Assembly: GCF_017565745.1 (NCBI RefSeq) | Contig: NZ_JAGDYM010000004.1 | Coordinates: 372,001 to 436,000 of the forward strand | Reading direction: 5' to 3' | From: Leucobacter weissii | GTDB lineage: Bacteria > Actinomycetota > Actinomycetes > Actinomycetales > Microbacteriaceae | DNA length: 64,000 nt | Shown here: in pieces, positions 33,995 to 41,849 of the stretch | Layout: the number at the start of each line of letters is the position of its first letter | Position numbering within the stretch: position 1 is the first letter of the stretch | Notes under the pieces: generated by a model | Told to the model about the DNA's origin: nothing | What the model saw: only the letters and a program-made list of their open reading frames with translations | Database searches by the model: none | Translations under genes and position numbers: made by a program

Positions 33995-34165
33995 ATGGCT
34001 GCGATGAAACCGAGGACTGGGGACGGGCCGATGGAGGCCGTGCGCGAGACCCGCGTGATCGTGCTGCGCGTCCCGCTCGAGGGGGGCGGACGCCTCGTCG
34101 TCTCGGTCAACGACGAAGAGGCCACCGAACTGCGAGACGTCCTCTCGGCGGTCCTCGACGGTTAG
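33995..34165 (+). CDS. DUF3117 family protein
   Basis: The 56-residue protein starts MAAMKPRTGDGPMEA and continues RVPLEGGGRLVVSV, which are the defining blocks of DUF3117, a small family nearly universal in Actinobacteria and of unknown function. The ATG at 33995 has GAGGAGG nine bases upstream. It is monocistronic, with a hairpin terminator four bases after its stop. Confidence 0.92.
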   Translation: MAAMKPRTGDGPMEAVRETRVIVLRVPLEGGGRLVVSVNDEEATELRDVLSAVLDG

Positions 34166-34168
34166 CGG

Positions 34169-34190
34169 CGTTCCCCGGCCTCGGGGAACG
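34169..34190 (+). terminator. terminator after the DUF3117 gene
   Basis: CGTTCCCC and GGGGAACG form a perfect 8-bp stem with loop GGCCTC, followed by TTT. It is one of the few hairpins in the window with a T-run. Confidence 0.7.
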
Positions 34191-34363
34191 TTTCAGCCGT
34201 TCAGACGGGTCACCGTCAACAGGCCGTCGCCCGCAGGCGCGCTGGAGCTTGGAGCAAAGCCCGTTGGGCTTTGCCGCGACGCCAGCGCAGAGGCCGGCCC
34301 GGCCTCTGGGAACGTTTCAGCCGTTCAGACGGGTCACCGTCAACAAGCCGTCGCCCGCAGGCG
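34177..34363. repeat. 63-bp direct duplication of the methyltransferase 3' end, with two hairpins in the spacer
   Basis: 34177-34239 and 34301-34363 are 63-base direct repeats that differ at two positions. The right copy contains the last codons and stop of the methyltransferase gene on the - strand; the left copy is an orphan duplicate. The spacer holds GCAAAGCCC-GTT-GGGCTTTGC (34254-34274) and CAGAGGCC-GGCCC-GGCCTCTG (34288-34308). GCGCTGG near 34239 and CCAGCGC near 34282 can pair around the first hairpin. This could be a slipped duplication or insertion of a REP-like element. Confidence 0.75.
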
Positions 34364-34967
34364 AAAGCACCGGCGCTATCGCCGTCGAATCGCCGACCGT
34401 CGCGAGCAGGTCGCGCAGATTCCGGGTGACCGTGTCGCGCGCGGCCGGATCCGGCACCCGTCCGTGGGCGAACGCGTTCGGCACGACGATCGTGCCACCC
34501 GGGCGCACGATCTGCAGCGCCGTCTCGAAGTAGTCGAGCAGCCGCTCCGGATCGGCGTCGATGACCGTCAGATCGTAGGCCTCCAGGTTGAGGCGGGGCA
34601 GCACCTGGGCGGCATCGCCCTCGATCAGCCGGAGGCGGGACTGCGCGATCCCGGCATCGGCGAACACCGTGCGCGCCTGCCGCAGATGCTCGGCTTCGAT
34701 CTCGATCGAGGTGAGCGTCGCCTCCGGGGCGTAGCGGAGGAGCGCGAGGCCGCTCACTCCCACTCCGGTGCCGAGTTCGCAGATCGCGGTCGTCGCGGTG
34801 GCGGCCACCAGGCCGGACAGCTGCGCGGCGATGGCGCGGCTGACCGGCTCGACGCCGAGCTCGAGCGACAGCCGGCGCGCCCGCACCTGGGCGTCGGTCT
34901 CAGTGGGGTACTGCTCTGCATACTGCCAGTTGCGTTCGAGGCGGCTCACTGTTTCTCCGTCATCCAT
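34317..34967 (-). CDS. class I SAM-dependent O-methyltransferase
   Basis: The 216-residue protein is a COMT-like small-molecule O-methyltransferase. The SAM motif ICELGTGVGVSGLALLRY (residues about 62-79) is followed by the acidic ribose ligand in LTSIEIEAEHLRQAR. Next comes DLTVIDADPERLLDYFETAL with metal or catalytic acids, then IVRPGGTIVVPNAF. Actinobacterial homologues include Rv1220c-like enzymes. ATG 34967 is chosen; a TTG at 35009 is the alternative. The last 14 codons are duplicated downstream. Confidence 0.87.
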   Translation of the reverse strand: MDDGETVSRLERNWQYAEQYPTETDAQVRARRLSLELGVEPVSRAIAAQLSGLVAATATTAICELGTGVGVSGLALLRYAPEATLTSIEIEAEHLRQARTVFADAGIAQSRLRLIEGDAAQVLPRLNLEAYDLTVIDADPERLLDYFETALQIVRPGGTIVVPNAFAHGRVPDPAARDTVTRNLRDLLATVGDSTAIAPVLSPAGDGLLTVTRLNG

Positions 34968-35064
34968 CGTCTTCGGGCCCGTGCGGGCGCTGCTCAGCTC
35001 AGCGTACAAGTGTCGGGCGCGCGCTCGGCGGTGACGCGCGGTGCGGGGTCCGGGTCGCCGTGAC

Positions 35065-35076
35065 TACACTGGCCTC
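35065..35076 (+). promoter_or_regulatory. -10 box of a leaderless tatB promoter
   Basis: TACACT at 35065-35070 and six bases precede the ATG at 35077. Confidence 0.6.
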
Positions 35077-35460
35077 ATGGGCCTGACGTTCGACAAGATT
35101 CTGGTGATCCTGGTGATCGCCATGTTCTTGCTCGGCCCCGAGCGGCTGCCGGTGTATGCGAAGAAGCTCGGCGAACTCGTACGCGGGATCAAGCGCATGG
35201 CCGACGGCGCGAAGGATCGCCTGCGAGACGAGATGGGCCCCGAGTTCGAGGAAGTGGACTGGAAGCAGCTCGATCCGCGTCAGTACGATCCCCGCCGGAT
35301 CATCCGGGATGCCCTCGTCGAGGATGAGCGCGAGGCGGCCGCGGCCGCCCGCCGCGCCCGCCAGGCCGAGGCGGCGGAGGCCCGCAAGGCGAGGCTCAGG
35401 GAGCACGAGCAAGCCGTCGCGCAGGGCACGGCGCCCAACTTCGACGAAGAGGCGACCTGA
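35077..35460 (+). CDS. tatB: Sec-independent translocase subunit TatB-like
   Basis: A 127-residue single-span Tat translocase component that helps export folded proteins. The N-terminal helix (residues 5-18) is followed by the hinge LGPERLPVYAKKLGELVRGIK, with the Pro-Glu-Arg-Leu-Pro typical of TatB rather than TatA. An amphipathic helix and a long charged tail rich in Ala/Arg/Glu follow. tatA and tatC are not in the window. The conserved mrp gene is convergent downstream. Confidence 0.88.
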   Translation: MGLTFDKILVILVIAMFLLGPERLPVYAKKLGELVRGIKRMADGAKDRLRDEMGPEFEEVDWKQLDPRQYDPRRIIRDALVEDEREAAAAARRARQAEAAEARKARLREHEQAVAQGTAPNFDEEAT

Positions 35461-35485
35461 GGGCTGAGCAACACCGTTCGGGCGA

Positions 35486-36658
35486 TCAGCCCGGGCTGAG
35501 GGGGAGGGGCGTGCCGACGCGGCTGGGGCCGCCGGTGATGAGCCGCGAGGCCAGCTCGATCAGCGCCAGCGACGCGGGGTCCTCCGGCTCCGCGAGAACC
35601 GCCGGCGTGCCCGCGTCGCCGTGCGCGCGGAACGAGGCGCTGAGCGGTACGCTCCCCAGGAGGGGGATCTCGCCGTGCTCCTCGTCGCTCAGCCGCTCCG
35701 ACACGAGTCGCCCGCCGCCGCTGCCGAAGAGCTCGAGCACGGTGCCGTCCGGCTGCGGCAGCCCGGCCATGTTCTCGACGACGCCGATCACGCGCTGACC
35801 CGTCTGCCGGGCGACGAGCGCGCTGCGCACCGCGACGTCGGCCGCGGCCTCCTGCGGGGTGGTCACCACGAGCACCTCGGCCTGAGGCAGGAGCTGGCCG
35901 ACGCTGATCGCGATGTCTCCCGTCCCCGGGGGGAGATCGAGCAGCAGGACGTCCACGTCGCCGAACCAGACGTCGCTCAGGAACTGCTCGACGGTGCGAT
36001 GCAGCATGGGGCCCCGCCACGACACCGCGGTCGAGCGGGGATCCGCGTCGCCGAGGAACATGCCGATCGAGATCACCTTCACGCCGTGCGAGACCGGGGG
36101 CAGGATCAGCTCGTCGACACGGGTGGGCTGCTCGGTGCGGCCGTCGCTGCTGAGCCCCATGAGGGCCGGGATGCTGAACCCGAAGACGTCGGCGTCGATG
36201 AGTCCGACCGACAGGCCCCGGGCGGCGATCGCCGCCGCGAGATTCGCGGTGATGCTCGATTTGCCCACCCCGCCCTTGCCGCTGGTCACGGCGATCACGC
36301 GCGTCAGCGCGCCGAACTGCGAGGTCCGCTTGGCGCGGCCCCCGCGCACCCGTTCGATGAAGGCCTGCCGCTCCTCGGGGCTCATCACCCCGACGTCGAC
36401 ACGGGCCTCGGTCACCCCGGGAGCGGAGGCCGCCGCCGCGAGCGTGTCGGCCTCGATCCGTCTCGCCGCGGGGCACGCGGCGATGGTGAGCGAGAGCTGC
36501 ACGATCGCGCGGCCGTCGGCGTCCACCGACGCCTCCGTCACCATGCCCAGATCGGTGATGGGGCGCAGGATCTCCGGATCGCGCACCCGGCCGAGCGCGC
36601 GCCAGAGCCCCGCCTCGACCTCGTCGGGCCGGGGCGCATCCGCAGCCGGATCAGGCAT
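35486..36658 (-). CDS. Mrp/NBP35-family Fe-S carrier ATPase
   Basis: A 390-residue P-loop protein. The N-terminal MIP18/DUF59 domain (about residues 12-95, GRVRDPEILRPITDLGMV and TIAACPAARRI) is followed by the deviant Walker A TSGKGGVGKSS near 125. Later come the switch segments LIDADVFGFSIPALMG and LLDLPPGTGD. Mrp proteins are thought to bind and transfer Fe-S clusters. The C-terminal CxxC of bacterial Mrp is absent (ENMAGLPQPDG), as I recall for other actinobacterial forms. ATG 36658 overlaps the end of the upstream gene. Confidence 0.9.
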   Translation of the reverse strand: MPDPAADAPRPDEVEAGLWRALGRVRDPEILRPITDLGMVTEASVDADGRAIVQLSLTIAACPAARRIEADTLAAAASAPGVTEARVDVGVMSPEERQAFIERVRGGRAKRTSQFGALTRVIAVTSGKGGVGKSSITANLAAAIAARGLSVGLIDADVFGFSIPALMGLSSDGRTEQPTRVDELILPPVSHGVKVISIGMFLGDADPRSTAVSWRGPMLHRTVEQFLSDVWFGDVDVLLLDLPPGTGDIAISVGQLLPQAEVLVVTTPQEAAADVAVRSALVARQTGQRVIGVVENMAGLPQPDGTVLELFGSGGGRLVSERLSDEEHGEIPLLGSVPLSASFRAHGDAGTPAVLAEPEDPASLALIELASRLITGGPSRVGTPLPLSPG

Positions 36659-37304
36659 CGCGGGGCTCGTCCTCCGGGCCGTTCGAGGGAGAGGGCGTCC
36701 GCGCCGGGTCCGTGCCATCGGGCTCGTCGAAATCCGACTCGGCGCGCGTCTCCTCCTGCGGATCCTCGGCCAGCTCGGCGAGCAGCGCCCGCAGCTCGGC
36801 CCGGACGAAATCGCGGTCCGGCAGATCTTTGATCGCGAGGCGGAGCGCCACCACCTCGCGTGCGAGGAACTCCGTATCGGCGAGGTTGCGCTCGGCCCGC
36901 TGCCGATCCTGCTCGATCTGCACCCGGTCCCGATCGTCCTGGCGGTTCTGAGCGAGCAGGATCATCGGCGCCGCGTAGGACGCCTGCAGCGAGAGGATCA
37001 GCGTCAGCGCGGTGAAGCCGAGCGCGGCGCTGTCGAAGCGCAGATGCTCCGGGCCCAGGATGTTCCAGACGAGCCAGGCGACGCAGAACAGCGTCAGCAC
37101 CAGCAGGAACCAGGGGGTGCCCATGCCGCGCGCGATGCCCTCGGTCCAGCGGCCGAACACCTCGTTGCCGCCGACCTCCTCGCGCAGCTCCTCGGCGCCG
37201 AGTGCGCCCGCGTCATCCGCGCCGAAGCGGCCGCCGCGCGCGCCGCGCCGCGCCGTCGGCTGCGGGGAGTCCAGCTCCGGCGAGCGCCGTCCGAACAGCC
37301 TCAC
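36651..37304 (-). CDS. DUF1003 membrane protein
   Basis: The 217-residue protein has two adjacent transmembrane helices (about residues 62-82, GTPWFLLVLTLFCVAWLVW, and 92-115, LGFTALTLILSLQASYAAPMILL) separated by the short loop typical of DUF1003. The family motif ASYAAPMILLAQNRQDDRDR follows, and a charged cytoplasmic tail. Function unknown. The GTG start at 37304 overlaps the stop of the CBS gene upstream (GTGA), and its stop overlaps mrp, so the three form one coupled operon. Confidence 0.9.
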   Translation of the reverse strand: MRLFGRRSPELDSPQPTARRGARGGRFGADDAGALGAEELREEVGGNEVFGRWTEGIARGMGTPWFLLVLTLFCVAWLVWNILGPEHLRFDSAALGFTALTLILSLQASYAAPMILLAQNRQDDRDRVQIEQDRQRAERNLADTEFLAREVVALRLAIKDLPDRDFVRAELRALLAELAEDPQEETRAESDFDEPDGTDPARTPSPSNGPEDEPRDA

Positions 37305-38560
37305 CGTCCGCTCCCGTTCTCCGGGCCCTGCGGCTCGTCCGCATGACGCCAATCATCGGGCAGCAGGTGGTCGAGCACGTCGTCGATCGTGACCACCCCC
37401 ACCAGCTGCCGCTGCTCGTCGACCACCGGCAGCGCGACCAGATCGTAGCTCGCGAGGCGGCGGGCCACCTCGCTCGCGCTCGCGCTCGCGGGGATCGCCT
37501 CGATCTCGCCGTCGATCAGTGCCGAGATGCGCTCGTGCGGGGGGAAGCGCAGCATCTTCTGGAAGTGCGCCATCCCCAGATACTCTCCCGTCGGCGTCTC
37601 GTACGGCGGATGGGTGACGTAGACCGCGGACGCCATGGGCACGGGGACCTCTTCGCGGCGGATCATGGCCAGGCCCTCCGCCACGCTCGCCTCTCCCGAG
37701 AGCACGATCGGGGAGGGGCTCATCAATCCTCCCGCCGTGTCGGCGTCGTACTCGAGCAGGCGCCGCACGTCCTTCGCCTCCTCCGGCTCCATCAGCTCGA
37801 GCAGCTCCTCGCCGCGCGCGGCCGGGAGCACGGAGATCAGATCCGCGGCGTCGTCGGGCTCCATCCGGTCGAGCACGTCCGCGGTGCGCGCGATCGGCAG
37901 CTGCGCGAGCAGGGCGAGCTGATCCTCCTCGACCATCTCCTCGAGCGCATCCGCGACCCGGTCGTCCGAGAGCTCCCCGACCACCTCGATCATCCTGGTC
38001 TGCGGCAGCTCGAGCAGGGCCTCCGCGAGATCCGCGGGCTTCAGGTCCACGAGCGTCTGGATCAGGAGCTCCGCGGACTGCGCGCCCGAGGCGTCGCTGG
38101 GGAGCCGCACATCCGCCCAGCGGACGATCCTCGTCTCGCCCCTGGCGAACGGCGCCGCGGGTTTGGGCAGTCGGACGAAGAGCTCCGACACGGTCCAGTC
38201 GCCGGAGCGGCTGCGGTCGATCGCGGCGTCCTCGATCGTCGCCCGGGTCCCGTCGACCAGGCCCACCTCCCGGCCGATCATCTCGGCGATCATCCGGGTC
38301 TCACCGCCGCGCTGCTCGAATCTGCGCACGTTGATGAGGCCGGTCGTGATGACCTGACCCGCGGCGATCGAGGTGACGCGGCCGATGGGCACGAACACGC
38401 GGCGCTTGCCCGGGATCTCGACGATCAGCCCCACCACGCGCGGGGCGGCGGCGGCGCGATAGATCACCAGCACGTCGCGGACCCTGCCGATCCGCTCGCC
38501 CGCGGGATCGAACACCCCGCGGCCGCCGAGACGCCCCACGAATATCCTCGAACTGCTCAC
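37301..38560 (-). CDS. MgtE-N/CBS-domain protein without transport domain
   Basis: A 419-residue cytoplasmic protein. An N-terminal PRC-barrel-like region (about residues 4-75) is followed by an MgtE intracellular N-domain (about 150-290, with repeated helical motifs such as LDRMEPDDAADLISVL). A pair of CBS domains comes next (about 295-405, EEVPVPMASAVYV and YDLVALPVVDEQRQLVGVVTIDDVLDHL). The membrane channel part of MgtE is missing. It may sense Mg2+ or adenine nucleotides. The start GTG 38560 follows TACCCT by six bases. Confidence 0.88.
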   Translation of the reverse strand: MSSSRIFVGRLGGRGVFDPAGERIGRVRDVLVIYRAAAAPRVVGLIVEIPGKRRVFVPIGRVTSIAAGQVITTGLINVRRFEQRGGETRMIAEMIGREVGLVDGTRATIEDAAIDRSRSGDWTVSELFVRLPKPAAPFARGETRIVRWADVRLPSDASGAQSAELLIQTLVDLKPADLAEALLELPQTRMIEVVGELSDDRVADALEEMVEEDQLALLAQLPIARTADVLDRMEPDDAADLISVLPAARGEELLELMEPEEAKDVRRLLEYDADTAGGLMSPSPIVLSGEASVAEGLAMIRREEVPVPMASAVYVTHPPYETPTGEYLGMAHFQKMLRFPPHERISALIDGEIEAIPASASASEVARRLASYDLVALPVVDEQRQLVGVVTIDDVLDHLLPDDWRHADEPQGPENGSGR

Positions 38561-38572
38561 CACTCCAGGGTA
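38561..38572 (-). promoter_or_regulatory. -10 box of a leaderless promoter for the CBS-DUF1003-mrp operon
   Basis: On the - strand TACCCT (38572-38567) and six bases precede the GTG at 38560. Confidence 0.55.
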
Positions 38573-38629
38573 GTGGGTCGAGCATCGTGACGAACCGATC
38601 CCGAGTTCCCGGCGCGGGACAGTTGGTGG

Positions 38630-38641
38630 GAGAATCGAGGT
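38630..38641 (+). promoter_or_regulatory. candidate -10 box of the general-stress-protein gene
   Basis: GAGAAT at 38630-38635 and six bases precede the ATG at 38642. Confidence 0.4.
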
Positions 38642-39151
38642 ATGAGTCTTCCCGGTTCGCCCTCCTCCCGACGCCCCCCGCAGCTGCCCGAGCTCCCTCA
38701 GGGCGAGATCATCTCGACCTACGACCGCTACGCCGACGCCAAGCAGGCGGTGGACCACCTGGTGCGCGCCGACTTCCCGGTCAACGAGGTCTCGATCGTG
38801 GGCAACGACGTGCGCAGCGTGGAGCGCGTCACCGGGCGGCTCACCTACGGACGCGTCGCCCTGATGGGGGCGCTGTCGGGCGCGTACCTGGGTCTGTTCC
38901 TCGGTCTGCTGCTGTTCATCTTCCAGCCGGAGAACTCGGCGATCGCGGGCGTGTTCTTCTCCGCGATCGCGATCGGCGCCGGCTTCGGCATGCTCTTCGG
39001 GGTGCTGTCCTACGCCATGAACCGCAACCGCCGCGACTTCTCCTCCGTGATGCAGTTCGTCGCCACCCGCTACGATCTGATCACCTCCGCGGAGCTGGTG
39101 GGGCGGGCGCGGGGCATCCTCGGCGGCGAGAGCGGCGAGAGCGGCGAGTAG
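38642..39151 (+). CDS. general stress protein (YflT/GSP17M-like) membrane protein
   Basis: The 169-residue protein starts with a proline-rich head. A GSP17M-like domain follows (about residues 24-65, ISTYDRYADAKQAVDHLVRADFPVNEVSIVG), the pattern of actinobacterial general stress proteins. Then come two transmembrane helices (about 73-95 and 100-123). The C-terminus repeats GESGES. Role in stress is family-level knowledge, not shown here. Confidence 0.85.
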   Translation: MSLPGSPSSRRPPQLPELPQGEIISTYDRYADAKQAVDHLVRADFPVNEVSIVGNDVRSVERVTGRLTYGRVALMGALSGAYLGLFLGLLLFIFQPENSAIAGVFFSAIAIGAGFGMLFGVLSYAMNRNRRDFSSVMQFVATRYDLITSAELVGRARGILGGESGESGE

Positions 39152-39171
39152 CGGCGCCGCTGCTCGCTACG

Positions 39172-40653
39172 TCAACGCGATGCGTTGCCGCGACGCTCGC
39201 ACCATTCCTCGACCTCGTCCGCCGTGCGCGGGATCGCCGCCGAGAGGTTGATGCAGCCGTCCTCCGTCACCAGGATGTCGTCCTCGATGCGCACCCCGAT
39301 GCCCCGGTACTCCTCCGGCACCGTCAGATCGTCGGACTGGAAGTAGAGGCCGGGCTCGATCGTGAAGACCATGCCCGCCTCGACCCGGCCGTCCTGATAC
39401 ATCTCGCGCCTCGCCTGGGCGCAGTCGTGCACATCGAGGCCGAGATGGTGGCTGGTGCCGTGGACCATGTAGCGGCGGTGATAGGGGAGCGGCGCCTCGC
39501 CGCCCGCGCTCCCGTCGGAAGCGCCGCCATCCTCGCCCCGCACGTCAGGGGCGTCGGCAGCGGCGCCGATGCCGAGCGGCAGCCCCCACTCCCGGGTGCG
39601 CCGCTCGATCACCGCCATCGCCGCATCGTGCACGTCGCCGAAGCGGATCCCGGGCCGTACGATGGCGCGGGCGGCATCGGCCGCCTCCAGCACGGCGTCG
39701 TAGACCCGGCGCTGAACCGGGGAGAAGGATCCCGACACGGGGATCGTGCGGGTGATGTCCGCCGTGTACAGGCTGTCGAGCTCGACCCCGGCGTCGAGGA
39801 GCAGCAGGTCGCCCTCGCGCACCTCGCCGTCGTTGCGCACCCAGTGCAGGGTGCAGGCGTGGCTGCCCGCCGCCGCGATCGTCTCGTACCCCACGGTGTT
39901 GCCGTCGAGCCGCGCACGGAGGTTGAACACCCCCTCGACCACGCGTTCGCCCCTGGCGCCGGCGATCGCGCGGTCGAGCGACGCGATCACCTCGTCGAAG
40001 CCCCTGGCCGTCGCGTCCACCGCGCGCTGCAGCTCGGCCACCTCGAAGGGGTCCTTCACGAGCCTGAGCTCGCTCGCCGCGCGGGCGAGCTCCCCGTCGT
40101 CGGGCGCGCGGTCGGCGCCGAGGGTGCGGTCGGCGTCGAGCGCTGCGAAGTCGGCCAGCGGAGCCGTGGCGATCCCGAGATCGGCGGCGACCTGGGCCAG
40201 CGTGGGGCGCGGGCCCACCCAGAACTCGCCGATCTCCGGGTCGGCGAAGAACTCGTCGCTGTCACGGCCCGCGGCCTCGCGGAAGAACAAGGTGGCCGAG
40301 GGCTCGGCACCCTCGCCGCCGGGATGCTCCAGCACGAGCAGCGCGCCCGGCTCGGCGTCGCTGCCCCAGCCCGTCAGGTGGGCGAAGGCGCTGTGCGCCC
40401 GGTAGGGGAAGAAGGTGTCGTTCGAGCGCTGCTTCGCGGGCCCGGCCGCGATGACCAGCCGCTCGCCGGGGAACTGCGAGCTCAGCGCGGCCCGCCTGAC
40501 GGCGGCGCGCTCGGCCGCCGGGCGAGGCGGAGGCGGCGAGGAGTCCCGCGCGGCCCAGCCGGAGCCGATGTAGGCCAGGAACTGGTCTCCGCGCGGCGTC
40601 GTGCTCCGGGCGCTGTGGTCGATCCCGGCCTCGTGCGTCGTGGTGTCTCCCAT
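39172..40653 (-). CDS. pepP: Xaa-Pro aminopeptidase (aminopeptidase P)
   Basis: A 493-residue M24B metallopeptidase that removes N-terminal residues before proline. The N-domain (creatinase-like) spans about residues 45-215. The catalytic pita-bread domain carries the five dinuclear metal ligands: Asp in LLLLDAGVELDSLYTADITRT (two Asp), His in MVHGTSHHLGLDVHD, Glu in FTIEPGLYF and Glu in GVRIEDDILV. An Asp/Gly/Ser-rich insert near 350-365 is extra. Start ATG 40653; a much longer antisense-like upstream frame is rejected. Confidence 0.93.
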   Translation of the reverse strand: MGDTTTHEAGIDHSARSTTPRGDQFLAYIGSGWAARDSSPPPPRPAAERAAVRRAALSSQFPGERLVIAAGPAKQRSNDTFFPYRAHSAFAHLTGWGSDAEPGALLVLEHPGGEGAEPSATLFFREAAGRDSDEFFADPEIGEFWVGPRPTLAQVAADLGIATAPLADFAALDADRTLGADRAPDDGELARAASELRLVKDPFEVAELQRAVDATARGFDEVIASLDRAIAGARGERVVEGVFNLRARLDGNTVGYETIAAAGSHACTLHWVRNDGEVREGDLLLLDAGVELDSLYTADITRTIPVSGSFSPVQRRVYDAVLEAADAARAIVRPGIRFGDVHDAAMAVIERRTREWGLPLGIGAAADAPDVRGEDGGASDGSAGGEAPLPYHRRYMVHGTSHHLGLDVHDCAQARREMYQDGRVEAGMVFTIEPGLYFQSDDLTVPEEYRGIGVRIEDDILVTEDGCINLSAAIPRTADEVEEWCERRGNASR

Positions 40654-40665
40654 ACGTCCATTCTC
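40654..40665 (-). promoter_or_regulatory. candidate -10 box of pepP
   Basis: On the - strand GAGAAT (40665-40660) and six bases precede the ATG at 40653. Confidence 0.4.
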
Positions 40666-40751
40666 TCGCCTCTCGGAGCTCCGCGTCCGATCCGCTCCCG
40701 CGCGGCCGCGTGCATGCCGCGAGCTGAACTGCTGAACTGCTGAGCGCTGAG

Positions 40752-40802
40752 GTGCTGAGTTGTGCAGGGTGTGCACGGTACGCACCCTGCACAACTCAGC
40801 AC
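40752..40802. repeat. 20-bp perfect inverted repeat between divergent pepP and the PHP gene
   Basis: Arms 40752-40771 and 40783-40802 (outer ends GTGCTGAG and CTCAGCAC) are perfectly complementary with an 11-base loop. The left side is preceded by tandem GCTGAACT and GCTGAG units (about 40726-40751). It lies between divergent genes, so it is not a normal terminator; an operator, a small RNA hairpin or a REP-like element are options. Confidence 0.8.
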
Positions 40803-40842
40803 TCGCGGGGCGTCCGAGTCCATCGTGCGCCCTGCCGAAGCA

Positions 40843-40854
40843 TACGATGGACGC
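40843..40854 (+). promoter_or_regulatory. -10 box of a leaderless PHP-gene promoter
   Basis: TACGAT at 40843-40848 and six bases precede the ATG at 40855. Confidence 0.6.
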
Positions 40855-41694
40855 ATGTCCCGCCGCTACGATCTGCACACGCACTCCGTGCACAGCGATG
40901 GCACCACCACGCCGACGGCGATCGCGCGCGAGGCGGCCGCGCTCGGTCTCGCGGGTTTCGCGCTGACCGACCACGACACCACGGACGGCTGGGCCGAGGG
41001 GCGCTCCGCCGCCGCGGAGTCCGGGATCGAGTTCCTGCCCGGCATGGAGATCACCACCCGCGACGCGGGACGCTCCACGCACCTGCTGGCCTACGGCGCC
41101 CGCCCCGACGCCCCGGAACTCGCGGGCGCGCTCCGCAGGGTGCGCGACTCGCGCGTGGGCCGGGCACAGGAGATGGTGCGACGCCTCGGCGCGGACTTCG
41201 ATATCCGCTGGCACTCGGTCGTGGAGGACGAGGCGGCGGGCCGGACCGTCGGCCGGCCGCACATCGCGGATGCGCTGGTCCAGGCCGGCTACTTCACCGA
41301 CCGGAGCGAGGCCTTCAGCCGGGTGCTCGGCCCGGGGTCGCCCTACTACGTCGACACCTACGCGATCGACACGGCCGAGGCGATCCGGATGGTGCGCGAC
41401 GCCGGCGGCGTGCCGGTGCTCGCCCACCCGGCGGCGGGGCGCCACTCCCGCTCCGTCGATCCGGCCGCGCTGGAGCGGTTCGTCCGCGCGGGGCTGTGGG
41501 GCATCGAGCTCGACCACCCCGAGAACCGGTCCGAGTGGCTTCCGGGGCTCGCGCGGCTCGCCGCGGTCCACGGGCTGCGGGTCACCGGGGCGAGCGACTA
41601 CCACGGGGCCGGCAAGCCGAACCTGCTGGGGGAGCGGACGAGCCCTGAGGCGATCTGGGAGGCTGTCCGGGCGATCGCCGCGATCCCGCGCTGA
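40855..41694 (+). CDS. PHP-domain phosphoesterase (RNase AM/YciV-like)
   Basis: The 279-residue protein is a PHP metallo-phosphoesterase. Metal motifs are [16 protein letters not shown] (residues 5-20), [10 protein letters not shown] near 37, PGMEITT near 62, the His in [12 protein letters not shown] near 195, and the C-terminal ASDYHGAGK near 248. Relatives hydrolyse 3',5'-nucleotides or trim RNA 5' ends. The start is ATG 40855, matching a leaderless promoter; the frame extends further upstream through the hairpin but without family similarity. Confidence 0.9.
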   Translation: MSRRYDLHTHSVHSDGTTTPTAIAREAAALGLAGFALTDHDTTDGWAEGRSAAAESGIEFLPGMEITTRDAGRSTHLLAYGARPDAPELAGALRRVRDSRVGRAQEMVRRLGADFDIRWHSVVEDEAAGRTVGRPHIADALVQAGYFTDRSEAFSRVLGPGSPYYVDTYAIDTAEAIRMVRDAGGVPVLAHPAAGRHSRSVDPAALERFVRAGLWGIELDHPENRSEWLPGLARLAAVHGLRVTGASDYHGAGKPNLLGERTSPEAIWEAVRAIAAIPR

Positions 41695-41837
41695 GGGCGC
41701 CGCGACCCCGCCGCGAATGGGACGGTCGTTCGCGAGAGCCTCCGGATTGTCCCGGCGAATACGGTCCCGCTGGAGAACGACGGTCCCCTGCGCGCGGCGA
41801 AGCGCGAGAAGCTGAGTGCGTGGACAGGCGGCACGCG

Positions 41838-41849
41838 TACCGTGGCCGC
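41838..41849 (+). promoter_or_regulatory. -10 box of a leaderless selO promoter
   Basis: TACCGT at 41838-41843 and six bases precede the ATG at 41850. Confidence 0.55.

Noticed and set aside
40752..40802. Transcription terminator
   Set aside because: The two neighbouring genes are divergent, so neither ends here.
39172..41604. 810-residue fusion of an unknown domain to aminopeptidase P
   Set aside because: The upstream part is antisense to the PHP gene and crosses the hairpin; pepP has its own ATG and -10-like box at 40653.
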